Counted from the first letter of the stretch, positions 24,245 through 33,401 are shown. The stretch is 64,000 bases of DNA from Aromatoleum toluvorans (GCF_012910905.1 NZ_WTVN01000011.1:53767-117766), one strand, 5' to 3'. Numbers and translations: made by a program. Notes: generated by a model not told the origin, from the letters alone.

Positions 24245-24670
24245 CTACTTGCCGCCGGCGGCCGCCTGCGGGTTTCCCGTCGCGCCGGCTGCCGAGGGGC
24301 TCGCGGCACCCGCCTGAGGAGCACCGGCCTGGGCGCCGCTCATGGCGGCCCACGGCCACATCGCGGCCGTCGCAAAGGGGTTGACCGGCGCTTCGCCCTG
24401 CGCCGAGCGCCCCGATTCGCGCGCCTGTTCGCTCATCGCCTGCACGGCGGCGATCGCCGCCCGCTGCACCTCCAGCCCCTGCGTCGTCATCTGCAGCATG
24501 CTGAGGTTCATCTTCAGCCAGTTTTCGACCGCCTTCAGGTCGGCGATGCGCTTGTCCAGTTCGCCGACATCCAGTGTCGGCGTAATCATCCCGGGCAGGG
24601 AGAAACCCATGCTGTTCCACATGCCGCGCACGAATTCGAGCGGATCCTTCGCCGAGTTGTCATTCGTCAT
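24245..24670 (-). CDS. phaM: PhaM-type polyhydroxyalkanoate granule protein
   Basis: A 141-residue soluble protein matching the PhaM pattern: DPLEFVRGMWNSMG, then LPGMITPTLDVGELDKRIADLKAVENWLKMNLSMLQ (here cited in parts) and QGLEVQRAAIAAV, followed by an Ala/Pro/Gly-rich low-complexity tail from about residue 95. In Cupriavidus PhaM activates PHB synthase and links granules to the nucleoid via a basic tail; here the tail is not strongly basic (ends AAAGGK), so DNA binding may be weaker. ATG 24670 is preceded by GGGAGCGAGG. No pha synthase genes adjoin. It implies that the organism stores polyhydroxyalkanoate. Confidence 0.85.
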   Translation of the reverse strand: MTNDNSAKDPLEFVRGMWNSMGFSLPGMITPTLDVGELDKRIADLKAVENWLKMNLSMLQMTTQGLEVQRAAIAAVQAMSEQARESGRSAQGEAPVNPFATAAMWPWAAMSGAQAGAPQAGAASPSAAGATGNPQAAAGGK

Positions 24671-24703
24671 GCCTCGCTCCCTTTATATGAATGCGTTTTC
24701 ATC

Positions 24704-26626
24704 TTACTCCTCCTGGCCGGGAAGGCGATTCAGGAGCGCCCGCAGGCGTGCCGGCCGGACCGGCTTGTGCAGCAGCGGCAGCCCTTCGTCCTGCGCCTGG
24801 CGCAGCGTGTCGGGGCCGGTGTCGCCGGTGACGAGCACCGCCGGAATGTTCCCGCCCTTCCATGCGCGCAGGCTGCGGATCACCTCGATGCCGTTGCACC
24901 GGCCATCGAGCCGGAAGTCGCTGATGATCAGTTGCGGAACCGTCTCGTCCCGCTTCAGCGTGTAGATCAGCGTGTCGATATCGCCGGCCGCCGCCACACA
25001 GCAACCCCATGACGTCAACAAGCTCTCCATGCTGCCGCGCGCGAGTGGGTCGTCGTCGACCAGTGCCACGCGCAGGCCTTCCAGATCGCCCGGCAGGCGC
25101 TCGGCCTCCGCGGCGGGCAGGTCGGCCTCGGGCTTCGCCAGCGGCACTTCGACGGCGAATACCGAGCCCGCCCCGGGACTGGAGCGCAGTGTCAGGCGAT
25201 GGCCGAGCAGCTCCGTCAGGCGCCGCACGATCGGCAGTCCCAGCCCCAGCCCCTTGTCGCGCGAGCGCTCCGGATTATGCAGCTGCGTGAATTCCTGGAA
25301 GATCACCTCGTGCGATTCGGCCGGAATGCCAATGCCGTTGTCGCGCACTTCGACACGCAGCCGGTCGCCGCGCCTGCGACAGACCACCAGCACGCGCCCC
25401 TTGCGCGTGTAACGCACCGCATTGCTCACGAGGTTGCTCAGGATGCGCTCGAACAGGACGGGGTCGCTGCTGATCCACGCATCGGTCGGCCGCGCCCTGA
25501 GTTCGAGGTCGCACTCCGCGGCGCCGGGGCCTTCGTCGGCCGCAATGCGGTCGAGCAGCGGCTGCAGCGGGAAGGGGCGCACGTTCGGTGTCACGACGTT
25601 GGCGTCGAGGCGCGAGATGTCCAGCAGGCTGTCCAGCAGGTTGCCCATGGCTGCCGCCGAGGCGCCGATGCGCTCCACGAGGCGCTGTGCGTCCGGCGCA
25701 TGCTCGTGCTGTGCCAGTTCGGCGATGAACAGCCCCAGCGCATGCATCGGCTGGCGCAAGTCGTGGCTGGCCGCCGCGAGAAAGCGCGACTTCGATTGGG
25801 TCGCGCGTTCGGCCTCGTCCCTGCTCGCGCGCAACTCGGCGGTGGCCTCGGCAATCTGGCGGCTCATGTCCTCGTGTGCGCCGGCGAGCTGCGCCGCCAT
25901 CTGGTTGACTCCGTCTGCCAGCGTGCGCAGGGTGCCGCCACCGATCGGCGGGACGCGTGCGGAGAACTGTCCGCGTCCGATGCGCTCGACCGTCACGGCG
26001 ACCTGCCGGATCGGTCCGGTCACGCCGCGGCTCATGTAGTTCGCCAGCATCATGCTGCCGACCAGGACGAGCACGATCGCGACACTGCCGGTGAGCAGAA
26101 GCCCGCGCTGGCGCGCCTCGAGCCGCGCGCGCGACATGTCGACAATCACTGCTCCCAGCATGGGCGGCGCCGACGTCGCTGCGGCGCCGAGCGCGGTCGT
26201 GGACATGTCGTCGTCGAGATCGAGCGTGCTCGGGAGTACCGGCTCGATCACCCGCAGCGTTCGCGGCGTGTCGAGCAGCCGCGGCGAAGCGGCCAGACTG
26301 GAAAGCACGGACAGCGTGTTGTCCAGATACCCGCTGCGCGCCAGGGTTTCGCCGCCGCGGTCGACGATCAGCACGCCCGTCACGTCATCCTCGGCGAGCA
26401 TCGCCATCGCCAGCCGTTGCAGCGTGTCGCGGTTGCCGGAAAACAGCGCATACTCGCTCGCCGCCGCGAGCTGCCGTGCGAAGGCCTGTCCGCGCGCCTG
26501 GTAAGCCTCCTCGTGGTCGGCAACGCGCGACCGGGTATAGAAGGCCGTGAGCACGATGGCCAGTACCAGCATGGGCAGCAGGGCCACCAGCATCACGCGT
26601 GCGCGGACGCCCCATGCGTCGATCAT
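24704..26626 (-). CDS. Hybrid sensor histidine kinase with receiver domain
   Basis: A 640-residue membrane kinase. Helices at about 9-30 and 176-198 enclose a periplasmic sensor of about 145 residues; a HAMP domain follows (about 200-252), a coiled linker, then HisKA with His288 in AAASHDLRQPMHAL, HATPase_c with NLVSNAVRYT, DNGIGI and GLGLGLPIV, and a C-terminal receiver domain (about 522-640) with phosphoacceptor Asp570 in IISDFRLDG. Its ATG overlaps the stop of the upstream periplasmic-protein gene by four bases (ATGA), so the two are translationally coupled. Likely partner: the divergent LuxR-type regulator at 27916, with the periplasmic protein presenting the ligand. Signal unknown. Confidence 0.92.
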   Translation of the reverse strand: MIDAWGVRARVMLVALLPMLVLAIVLTAFYTRSRVADHEEAYQARGQAFARQLAAASEYALFSGNRDTLQRLAMAMLAEDDVTGVLIVDRGGETLARSGYLDNTLSVLSSLAASPRLLDTPRTLRVIEPVLPSTLDLDDDMSTTALGAAATSAPPMLGAVIVDMSRARLEARQRGLLLTGSVAIVLVLVGSMMLANYMSRGVTGPIRQVAVTVERIGRGQFSARVPPIGGGTLRTLADGVNQMAAQLAGAHEDMSRQIAEATAELRASRDEAERATQSKSRFLAAASHDLRQPMHALGLFIAELAQHEHAPDAQRLVERIGASAAAMGNLLDSLLDISRLDANVVTPNVRPFPLQPLLDRIAADEGPGAAECDLELRARPTDAWISSDPVLFERILSNLVSNAVRYTRKGRVLVVCRRRGDRLRVEVRDNGIGIPAESHEVIFQEFTQLHNPERSRDKGLGLGLPIVRRLTELLGHRLTLRSSPGAGSVFAVEVPLAKPEADLPAAEAERLPGDLEGLRVALVDDDPLARGSMESLLTSWGCCVAAAGDIDTLIYTLKRDETVPQLIISDFRLDGRCNGIEVIRSLRAWKGGNIPAVLVTGDTGPDTLRQAQDEGLPLLHKPVRPARLRALLNRLPGQEE

Positions 26627-27573
26627 GGTCTGGCCTCCAGTTGGCCACCTTCGCGCTGGCGCAGGCGGGCCGTGATCCGCGTCGCCGGTTCCAGTTCGAT
26701 GGCGAGCGAGCGCGCAACGCTAGGGTTGGTCGCGACCTCGAACTCGCGCGGCGCCTGGGGCGGCGGCAGTCCTCCGCCAGCGAGCACGCGCCGCACCGCA
26801 TCGGCGGCCTGGCGGGCGATCTGCGTGGGGGTGGAATACAGCGCCAGCAGCGCTCCGGCATGGACATAAGCGGGCGAGAAGCCCACCAGCGGCGCACGGC
26901 GCCGGTAACTTGTCAGCAGCACGTTCTGGATCGTGTAGCTGTTGAACAGGGTGCTGTCGGGCAAGGCGAGCAGCACCGCCGGTTCGGCCAGGAGGCGCTC
27001 CAGCGCGGGGTAGATCTCGTCGACCGTCGAGATCTTCTCGATGTTGGCGTCGAGCTGCTGCTCCCGCGCCACGGATGCCAGCCGGCGTGCCAGCTCGTAG
27101 GAGGCCGGACTCGCGAGCAGGGCCACCGTCGGTTTGTTCGGCAGGGCAATGTTCAGCAGCGCGATCTGCCGGTGCGCGGGCTGGTCGAGGAAGATCGCCG
27201 AGTAACGCTCCGGGTGCGGGCCGTACTGGACGAACTCCAGCGCGTCACGGGGAATCAGCGTGTGCAGCACCGGGGCCGTCGGCGTGCGGGCGGCGACGGC
27301 CTTGGCGGCCTGCGTGCCTATCGTGACGATCACGCGTGCATCGCCGAGCACCCCGCGCTCGAGTTCGCGGACACCGTACACGGCGAAATCGCTGCCGGGA
27401 ACGTCCGGCGCCAGCGCACTGCGCAGCGCGACGAGCGTCTCCTCGTACGCACCGCTCCGATCGGTGGTGACCACGACGACACGCTGGCTCGCGAGCACCT
27501 GGCCGCAGCAGTTGGCGACAAATACGAGCGCCAGCAGCAGGGCGCGCAGGATGCGATGGCCGTGGTGCGACAT
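26623..27573 (-). CDS. Periplasmic binding-protein-like partner of the hybrid kinase
   Basis: A 316-residue exported protein resembling the ABC-substrate-binding (ABC_sub_bind) family. The signal peptide is about 1-28 (LLLALVFVANCCGQVLA); the Cys pair at 21-22 could permit lipid attachment but no clear lipobox is seen. Two-lobed fold features: VIVTIGTQAAKAVA, VALLASPASYELARRL, LLALPDSTLFNSYTIQNVLL and APLVGFSPAYVHAGALLALY. No transporter permease or ATPase adjoins; instead the gene is translationally coupled to the hybrid kinase, so it is better read as a sensor accessory that binds a small molecule. First gene of a two-gene minus-strand operon. Confidence 0.85.
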   Translation of the reverse strand: MSHHGHRILRALLLALVFVANCCGQVLASQRVVVVTTDRSGAYEETLVALRSALAPDVPGSDFAVYGVRELERGVLGDARVIVTIGTQAAKAVAARTPTAPVLHTLIPRDALEFVQYGPHPERYSAIFLDQPAHRQIALLNIALPNKPTVALLASPASYELARRLASVAREQQLDANIEKISTVDEIYPALERLLAEPAVLLALPDSTLFNSYTIQNVLLTSYRRRAPLVGFSPAYVHAGALLALYSTPTQIARQAADAVRRVLAGGGLPPPQAPREFEVATNPSVARSLAIELEPATRITARLRQREGGQLEARP

Positions 27574-27915
27574 CGGTGCTCAGCGGGGCGGCCTGGCCGG
27601 CGCCGCGCGGATCCGGCCTCTGTCCGGGCAAGGGCCCGGACTGCGGGTTTCGCCGACACGCACGGACGCCGCGGCGAACGTCTGCCGAACCGGGCTCGGA
27701 TGCGAAACTCGTATGCTCATCGAGTAATGATAATTTTCGGGCTGGTGGCGTGACAATGCGTGATGTCCGTGCGCAGCCCCGGATAACTCGCGATCGGAAT
27801 ATAACAGCGTGATTTTCTCCCATTTCTTCGCAGGAAGGGGGCGAGCTGCGACCTTTTGTGACAGTTTCGACGTGCTATCCTAACCGCTTTGCATCTGCAG
27901 CGTTTGGAGCGCGTC
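27574..27915. other. 342-bp divergent intergenic region
   Basis: No gene is seen. It separates the minus-strand sensor operon from the plus-strand LuxR-type regulator. It holds a perfect 8-bp hairpin (GTCCGGGC-AAGG-GCCCGGAC, 27622-27641) on the sensor side and an AT-rich centre (around 27722-27735 and 27796-27812) where both promoters probably lie. No convincing -35/-10 pair was found. Confidence 0.5.
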
Positions 27916-28545
27916 GTGACCCGGATCCTCATCGTCGAAGACCACGCACTTGTTCGTGAAGCGCTGGCGCAGACCCTTGCGCGCCTCGAGCCCGGCGTCG
28001 AGTGCGTCGAGGCCAAAGGCTCGGAGGACGCGCTTGCCAAGCTTGAGGCAAGTCCCGACTGGGACCTCGCGGTGATCGACCTCATGCTGCCGGACCTGAA
28101 CGGATTTTCCCTGCTGGGCGTGCTCGCGAAGCGCTTCCCCGACATCCCCACCATCGTCGTCTCGGCCCTCGACGATCCTGCGTCGATCCGGCGTGCGATG
28201 AAGGGCGGCGCCTCGGGTTTCGTGTCGAAGGCAAGCTCGGGTGACGTGCTGCGCGAAGCCGTGCGCTGCGTTCTCGAGGGGGGCGTGTACGCGCCGGACA
28301 ACGGCAACGACGCCGCCGCAAAGCGTGCCGGCGCCCCGGTGAGCGAACGCTTCGGCCTGACCGCCGGCCAGACGCGCGTGCTGGAACTCCTCGCCCAGGG
28401 CAAGACCAACCGCGAGATTGCCGATCTCCTCGGCCTGTCGGAAGGTACCGTGAAGGTACACATGTCGGCGATCTTCCGCGCGCTCAACGTCAGCAGCCGC
28501 GCTCAGGCCCTGATCGTCATCGCCCGCCACGGCCCGCGGCTCTGA
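27916..28545 (+). CDS. LuxR/NarL-family response regulator
   Basis: A 209-residue regulator. The receiver domain has Glu8-Asp9 acidic residues, phosphoacceptor Asp55 in LAVIDLMLPDLNG and the Lys in FVSKASSGD; the C-terminal helix-turn-helix reads LTAGQTRVLELLAQGKTNREIA then LSEGTVKVHMSAIF. GTG 27916 (MTRILIVEDH) was chosen because the TTGGAG site lies 6-7 bases upstream and the protein then begins with the normal first strand; a TTG nine codons earlier is less likely. Divergent from the periplasmic-protein/hybrid-kinase operon, which makes it the likely output of that pathway. Confidence 0.92.
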   Translation: MTRILIVEDHALVREALAQTLARLEPGVECVEAKGSEDALAKLEASPDWDLAVIDLMLPDLNGFSLLGVLAKRFPDIPTIVVSALDDPASIRRAMKGGASGFVSKASSGDVLREAVRCVLEGGVYAPDNGNDAAAKRAGAPVSERFGLTAGQTRVLELLAQGKTNREIADLLGLSEGTVKVHMSAIFRALNVSSRAQALIVIARHGPRL

Positions 28546-28553
28546 TCCGCGAC

Positions 28554-28571
28554 AGGCGCCGCGTGGCGCCT
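28554..28571. terminator. Hairpin between convergent regulator and ParA-like genes
   Basis: AGGCGCC-GCGT-GGCGCCT is a perfect 7-bp stem with a four-base loop in the 27-base gap between convergent stop codons. It could serve both strands; there is no T-run on either side. Confidence 0.45.
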
Positions 28572-28572
28572 C

Positions 28573-29286
28573 TCAGTGGGTACGCCGGTTCGCCTGCAGG
28601 CGCATCGGCATGTCGGCCGGCGACAGGTGGCCGCTCAGCTGCGGTTCGTCGTCATCATCCAGGGACGCCGCGGTGTCCGTGTGATCGAGGTTCATCAACT
28701 CCAGCACCTGCCGGGCGAGCGCGCGGCACGCGTTCGCGACGGCGGTCGGCAGGTGTTCGGGAATCTGCTTCTGCAGCAGCAGCTTGGTCCCCGACAAGGC
28801 CTGCACCGGATTCAGGATGCGGTGGCGGTAGGCGCCCATCAGCTGTGCGACGCTGCGGTCGACCGCCTCGCGCTGCCATGCGTTGGTCGGCCACTGCGTC
28901 GGCACCGCGTAGGCGCGCGGAAACATCTCCAGGTCGCGCACCACGGTGCGGATGTCTTCGTGTGATTCGCGGAACGGCAGCAGCACGATGTCCGACATCG
29001 CGTACAGCTTGCGGTCCATCTCCGTGCGGTTGCCGCCTCCGTCGATCACCCCGAGCCAGCCGTCGAGCGAACGCAGCTTGTCGACGACCTTGGTCAGCGC
29101 CTCGCGCGTGCGCGCGTCGGCCGTGATGTAACGGCGCCCCGCCGGATTCAGCGGTTCGCGCGATGTGTCGGTCAGCACGCATGCGGCGCGGTGGCCCAAC
29201 AGGCCCAGGCCCTGCGACAGCATGTGCGACAGGGTGGTCTTTCCCGTCCCCCCCTTGTTCCCGATCACACAGATGATTTCAGCCAT
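28573..29286 (-). CDS. Orphan ParA/MinD-like ATPase
   Basis: A 237-residue P-loop ATPase with the deviant Walker A motif GNKGGTGKTTLS (residues 9-20), a switch-I-like VLTDTSREPLN and the switch/Walker B-like WLGVIDGGGNRTEMD. The C-terminal 45 residues are acidic then basic (LDDDDEPQLSGHL to NRRTH) and may be disordered. ParA proteins position plasmids, chromosomes or protein cargoes on the nucleoid, normally with a ParB partner encoded next door; none is present here, nor any plasmid gene, so cargo is unknown. ATG 29286 is preceded by GAGGAA. The second region departs from classical ParA, so only the superfamily is certain. Confidence 0.8.
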   Translation of the reverse strand: MAEIICVIGNKGGTGKTTLSHMLSQGLGLLGHRAACVLTDTSREPLNPAGRRYITADARTREALTKVVDKLRSLDGWLGVIDGGGNRTEMDRKLYAMSDIVLLPFRESHEDIRTVVRDLEMFPRAYAVPTQWPTNAWQREAVDRSVAQLMGAYRHRILNPVQALSGTKLLLQKQIPEHLPTAVANACRALARQVLELMNLDHTDTAASLDDDDEPQLSGHLSPADMPMRLQANRRTH

Positions 29287-29382
29287 GCCGGTGTTCCTCG
29301 CTCGCGGCCCCTTCGCCGCTCGATTGCATTATCGGCGCGGGGCGCCTCGTGCAAGCGGCGAAAAAGCGCCCGGATAGTCCCG

Positions 29383-30138
29383 TTATTTCGCCGCCCGGCC
29401 GCCCGCCACCCGATAGACGTACAGCCGTGTCGCCCGCCGGTCGCCGACCTCGACGACCCCGTCCGGTTTACGGCCCGGAATCGGAAAACTGTTGCTTATC
29501 ACGATCGCCCCCGCAGCGAGTTCCAGCTCCGCCTTGGCCCAGACGCGCGCCATCGGTACGGGCGACAGGAACGCATAGATCACGTCGTAGCGCGACCACG
29601 GTTCGGCGAAGAAATCCCCGCGACGGAAGCTGACGTTACCCGATCCGTGCGCGAGCAGGCGGCTCAGCAGCCACGGCGCGGGCGCGGCCTCGATGCCCTC
29701 GAAGCGGCTCTCGGGATACCGGCTCCCCAGCGGCCGCAGCAGGGCGCCGGTCCCGCTGCCGAGGTCGAGGAGCCGGCAAGGCCGGCCAGCCGGGAGCAGG
29801 GCTGCGACCGCCGCGACGGTCGCGCCGTTCGACAGGTACAGCGGCACCTGGGTGCGGAAGCTCGTCCAATACACGGCGAGCAGCAGCGCGAAGGCCGCCA
29901 GATACCAGCCCGGCGCAATGCCGAGCCGCCCGGCGACGATCAGCAAGGGCGCAAAGGTCGCGTGGATCGGCAGCCACCAGCGCGCGCTGCGCAGCATCGC
30001 CGCCGCAATGGTCGCTGCCAGCGCCTGAACGCCCACGAAGGGCCAGACCCCCGCCGGCAGCCAGCCCGTGCGCGCCAGCGCGGCGGCACATGCCCATCCG
30101 GCGATCTGGGCGAGCAGGGCCTGGAGCGCAGGGGGCAT
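29383..30138 (-). CDS. Membrane-anchored class I SAM-dependent methyltransferase
   Basis: A 251-residue protein. The N-terminal 100 residues are hydrophobic with three to four likely membrane helices (ALLAQIAGWACAAALA, VQALAATIAAAML, ATFAPLLIVAG, LAAFALLLAVYW). The C-terminal domain has the SAM-binding motif LLDLGSGTGALLRPLG, an acidic loop FEGIEAAPAP, RRGDFFAEPWSRYDVIYAFL and a closing YVYRVAG strand. ATG 30138 was chosen because the protein-like sequence begins there; the upstream open frame is antisense to the neighbouring oxidase gene. Target molecule unknown. It lies 41 bases downstream of the FAD-dehydrogenase gene on the same strand and may be co-transcribed. Confidence 0.8.
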   Translation of the reverse strand: MPPALQALLAQIAGWACAAALARTGWLPAGVWPFVGVQALAATIAAAMLRSARWWLPIHATFAPLLIVAGRLGIAPGWYLAAFALLLAVYWTSFRTQVPLYLSNGATVAAVAALLPAGRPCRLLDLGSGTGALLRPLGSRYPESRFEGIEAAPAPWLLSRLLAHGSGNVSFRRGDFFAEPWSRYDVIYAFLSPVPMARVWAKAELELAAGAIVISNSFPIPGRKPDGVVEVGDRRATRLYVYRVAGGRAAK

Positions 30139-30179
30139 CGTGGGCGGGCGAAGGCGGCGGGGCGACCGGAAAACTGCCG

Positions 30180-31586
30180 TCAGCCAGCCGGAACGACCTT
30201 GCCCGGATTCATCAGGTTGTGCGGATCCAGCGCCAGTTTCAACGCGCGCATCGCGTCGACCGCGGCGCTGCCATGCTCGGCGACGAGGAAATCCTGTTTC
30301 CCGAAACCGATGCCGTGCTCGCCCGTGCAGGTGCCGTCCATCGCCAGCGCGCGCTCCACGATCCTGCGGTTCAGCGCTTCGGCGCGCGCGATCTCGTCCG
30401 GGCTGTCGGGATCGACCAGGATCACCGTATGGAAATTGCCGTCGCCGACATGGCCGACGATGGGGGCGATGAAGCCGCTCTCCGCGATGTCCGCACGCGC
30501 GCCGGCAATGCAGTCCGCGAGCCGCGAAATCGGTACGCACACGTCCGTCGTCACGCCGCGACACCCCGGGCGCAGGTTGATCGACGCGAAATACACGTCG
30601 TGGCGCGCCGCCCACAGCCGGCTGCGGTCCTCCGGGCGCGTCGCCCACTCGAAATCCTGGCCGCCGTTCTCGCGCGCGATCTCCTGCACTGTCCGCGCCT
30701 GCTCCTCGACGCCGGCCGGCGAACCGTGGAACTCGAAGAACAGCATCGGCGCCTCGCGCAGGTTCGTCTTGCTGTAGCGATTGATCGCCTGTACCGTCAG
30801 CGTGTCGAGCAGCTCGATGCGTGCGACCGGCACTCCCAGCTGGATCGTCTGGATCACCGTGCGCACCGCATCGTCGACATCCGCAAACGCGCACACCGCG
30901 GCCGACACGGCCTCGGGCAGCGGATGCAACCGCACGGTGAGCTCCGTGACGAGACCCAGCGTGCCCTCCGAGCCGACCATCAGCGCGGTCAGGTCGTAGC
31001 CCGCCGACGACTTGCGCGCCCGCCCGCCGGTGCGGACGATGCGCCCGTCCGCGAGCACCACCTCCATCGCCAGCACGTTGTCGCGCATCGTCCCGTACCG
31101 CACTGCGTTCGTTCCCGACGCCCGCGTCGACGCCATCCCGCCGAGGCTCGCGTCCGCACCCGGATCGACCGGAAAAAACAGGCCCGTGCCATGCAACGCC
31201 GCATTAAGCTGCTTGCGTGTGATGCCCGGCTGGATGACCGCATCCATGTCGTCGCCATGGACCGCGAGCACCTTGTTCATTGCCGAGAAATCGACGCTCA
31301 GGCCGCCGTGCAGCGCTAGCACGTGTCCCTCGAGCGAGCTGCCGACCCCGAAGGGCACGATCGGCACGCGGTGCGCGTGGCAGGCCCGCGCGATCTCGAC
31401 CACCTCGGCGGTCGTGTGCGGCCACACGACCGCGTCTGGCAGCATGTCGGGGAAATGTGATTCGTCGTGTCCGTGGTGCGCCCGCACAGCCTCCGCCATC
31501 GAGAACCGTTCGCTGAAGCGTGCGCGCAACGCATCGACGAAACCGGCAGGCAGCGGATTGTGCGAAGCGGGTGCGGGGGGCGTCAT
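30180..31586 (-). CDS. FAD-linked 2-hydroxyacid dehydrogenase (GlcD / D-lactate dehydrogenase type)
   Basis: A 468-residue FAD-binding type-4 oxidoreductase. FAD-domain motifs: VPIVPFGVGSSLEGH, PGADASLGGMASTRASGTNAVRYG and SSAGYDLTALMVGSEGTLG; the C-terminal FAD-linked oxidase domain has GHVGDGNFHTVI and the closing CTGEHGIGFGKQ, with NPGKVVPAG at the end. These match D-lactate dehydrogenase (cytochrome) and glycolate oxidase GlcD. Two Met starts are possible (31616 and 31586); 31586 was chosen for the TGGAG site and normal length. No glcE/glcF genes adjoin, which favours a single-subunit D-lactate dehydrogenase. Precise substrate uncertain. Confidence 0.88.
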   Translation of the reverse strand: MTPPAPASHNPLPAGFVDALRARFSERFSMAEAVRAHHGHDESHFPDMLPDAVVWPHTTAEVVEIARACHAHRVPIVPFGVGSSLEGHVLALHGGLSVDFSAMNKVLAVHGDDMDAVIQPGITRKQLNAALHGTGLFFPVDPGADASLGGMASTRASGTNAVRYGTMRDNVLAMEVVLADGRIVRTGGRARKSSAGYDLTALMVGSEGTLGLVTELTVRLHPLPEAVSAAVCAFADVDDAVRTVIQTIQLGVPVARIELLDTLTVQAINRYSKTNLREAPMLFFEFHGSPAGVEEQARTVQEIARENGGQDFEWATRPEDRSRLWAARHDVYFASINLRPGCRGVTTDVCVPISRLADCIAGARADIAESGFIAPIVGHVGDGNFHTVILVDPDSPDEIARAEALNRRIVERALAMDGTCTGEHGIGFGKQDFLVAEHGSAAVDAMRALKLALDPHNLMNPGKVVPAG

Positions 31587-31714
31587 CGGCGTCGACTCCA
31601 GGCAAGGGGCGGCCATCTTCGCCCATTTGCCACGTCTGGGCACGTCGCACTGCCGCATCGCCGAGCAGATCGGAGCCCGGAAATTGCCCTTTTCAAAAAA
31701 AGTTCCAATGGTGT

Positions 31715-31743
31715 TTGACACGCGCGTAATCATCCCCTATAGT
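31715..31743 (+). promoter_or_regulatory. Strong sigma-70 promoter of the tRNA-tufB operon
   Basis: Consensus TTGACA (31715-31720), 17-base spacer, TATAGT (31738-31743), 15 bases upstream of the tRNA-Tyr gene. A GC-rich stretch (GCGCGTC) follows the -10 box, like the discriminator of growth-controlled stable-RNA promoters. Confidence 0.88.
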
Positions 31744-31758
31744 GCGCGTCTTCCGCTT

Positions 31759-31844
<86 letters not shown>

Positions 31845-31907
31845 GTTTCTGTGATCGGCCCGTTGTTCGGGTCGGTCAGGGTGTAAAGCGTTTCGTCTGC
31901 GTTGTAT

Positions 31908-31981
31908 GCGGGTGTAGCTCAATGGTAGAGCAGAAGCCTTCCAAGCTTATGACGAGGGTTCGATTCCCTTCACCCGCTCCA
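31908..31981 (+). tRNA. tRNA-Gly (anticodon TCC)
   Basis: A 74-base tRNA with acceptor GCGGGTG pairing CACCCGC, D-arm AGCTCAATGGTAGAGC, anticodon TCC at 31940-31942, T-arm GGGTTCGATTCCC and an encoded CCA. Confidence 0.96.
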
Positions 31982-32008
31982 GGCTTGGTGCGCTTGAGTT
32001 TTTACGGA

Positions 32009-32083
<75 letters not shown>

Positions 32084-32151
32084 CAGTTTTTCGTGTTGTT
32101 GTGGTCGATCTGTTCGGTCCGGTTTTCTGATTCTGTCAAAGAGGTACTGGC

Positions 32152-33342
32152 ATGGCTAAGGGTAAGTTTGAGCGGACGAAACCGCACGTAAACGTTGGGA
32201 CGATCGGCCACGTTGACCATGGCAAGACGACCCTGACTGCGGCGATCACGACGATCCTGTCGACGAAGTTCGGCGGCGAGGCGAAGGCCTACGACCAGAT
32301 CGACGCGGCGCCGGAAGAAAAGGCGCGCGGCATCACGATCAACACCGCGCACGTCGAGTACGAAACCGCGACCCGTCACTACGCCCACGTTGACTGCCCG
32401 GGCCACGCCGACTATGTGAAGAACATGATCACCGGCGCCGCGCAGATGGACGGCGCGATCCTGGTCGTGTCGGCCGCCGACGGCCCGATGCCGCAGACCC
32501 GCGAGCACATCCTGCTCGCCCGTCAGGTCGGCGTGCCGTACATCATCGTGTTCATGAACAAGTGCGACATGGTCGACGATGCCGAGCTGCTCGAGCTCGT
32601 CGAGATGGAAGTGCGCGAACTGTTGTCGAAGTACGACTTCCCTGGTGACGACATTCCCATCGTCAAGGGCTCGGCGCTGAAGGCGATCGAAGGCGACAAG
32701 AGCGACTTGGGCGAAGGTGCGATCATGGCGCTGGCCGATGCGCTCGACTCGTACATCCCGACTCCGGAGCGTGCGATCGACAAGCCCTTCCTGCTGCCGA
32801 TCGAAGACGTGTTCTCGATCTCGGGCCGCGGCACCGTCGTGACCGGTCGTGTCGAGCGTGGCATCGTCAAGGTTGGTGAAGAAGTCGAAATCGTCGGCAT
32901 CAAGCCCACGGTCAAGACCATCTGCACCGGCGTCGAAATGTTCCGCAAGCTGCTTGACCAGGGGCAGGCGGGCGATAACGTCGGCGTGCTGCTGCGCGGC
33001 ACCAAGCGTGAAGACGTCGAGCGTGGTCAGGTTCTGTGCAAGCCGGGTTCGATCAAGCCGCACACCCACTTCACGGGTGAAGTGTACGTGCTGTCGAAGG
33101 AAGAGGGGGGTCGTCACACCCCGTTCTTCAACAACTACCGTCCGCAGTTCTACTTCCGTACGACCGACGTGACTGGTTCGATCGCGCTGCCGGAAGGCAC
33201 CGAGATGGTCATGCCGGGCGACAACGTGTCGATCACGGTGAAGCTGCTGGCACCGATCGCCATGGAAGAAGGTCTGCGCTTCGCGATCCGCGAAGGTGGC
33301 CGTACCGTCGGCGCCGGTGTTGTCGCCAAGATCATCGAGTAA
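32152..33342 (+). CDS. tufB: Elongation factor Tu (copy 1)
   Basis: A 396-residue GTPase delivering aminoacyl-tRNA to the ribosome. G motifs: GHVDHGKTT (19-27), the switch ARGITI with Thr, [15 protein letters not shown] and SAL. The protein is identical to that of the second copy at 48613; the two genes differ at about 13 synonymous positions. ATG 32152 is preceded by AGAGG. It follows three tRNA genes in one transcript; tRNA-Trp and secE-nusG follow. Confidence 0.98.
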   Translation: MAKGKFERTKPHVNVGTIGHVDHGKTTLTAAITTILSTKFGGEAKAYDQIDAAPEEKARGITINTAHVEYETATRHYAHVDCPGHADYVKNMITGAAQMDGAILVVSAADGPMPQTREHILLARQVGVPYIIVFMNKCDMVDDAELLELVEMEVRELLSKYDFPGDDIPIVKGSALKAIEGDKSDLGEGAIMALADALDSYIPTPERAIDKPFLLPIEDVFSISGRGTVVTGRVERGIVKVGEEVEIVGIKPTVKTICTGVEMFRKLLDQGQAGDNVGVLLRGTKREDVERGQVLCKPGSIKPHTHFTGEVYVLSKEEGGRHTPFFNNYRPQFYFRTTDVTGSIALPEGTEMVMPGDNVSITVKLLAPIAMEEGLRFAIREGGRTVGAGVVAKIIE

Positions 33343-33374
33343 TTGCCGCTGAAATCGTAGCAATTGCCTGATCG

Positions 33375-33401
33375 AAGGCGTCTCGCTGGCCGAGGCGCCT
33401 T
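33375..33401 (+). terminator. Hairpin between tufB and tRNA-Trp
   Basis: AAGGCGTCTCG pairs with CGAGGCGCCTT (one non-Watson-Crick position) around a five-base loop. The downstream bases (TGTAGTCTCT) are only mildly T-rich, so it may be a partial terminator or a processing site releasing tRNA-Trp. Confidence 0.45.

Noticed and set aside
26623..27573. ABC transporter operon based on the binding-protein-like gene
   Set aside because: No permease or ATPase gene adjoins, and it is translationally coupled to a sensor kinase.
29383..30894. A 503-codon minus-strand frame as one large fusion gene
   Set aside because: Only the part from 30138 down is protein-like (methyltransferase); the rest runs inside the FAD-dehydrogenase gene in another frame.
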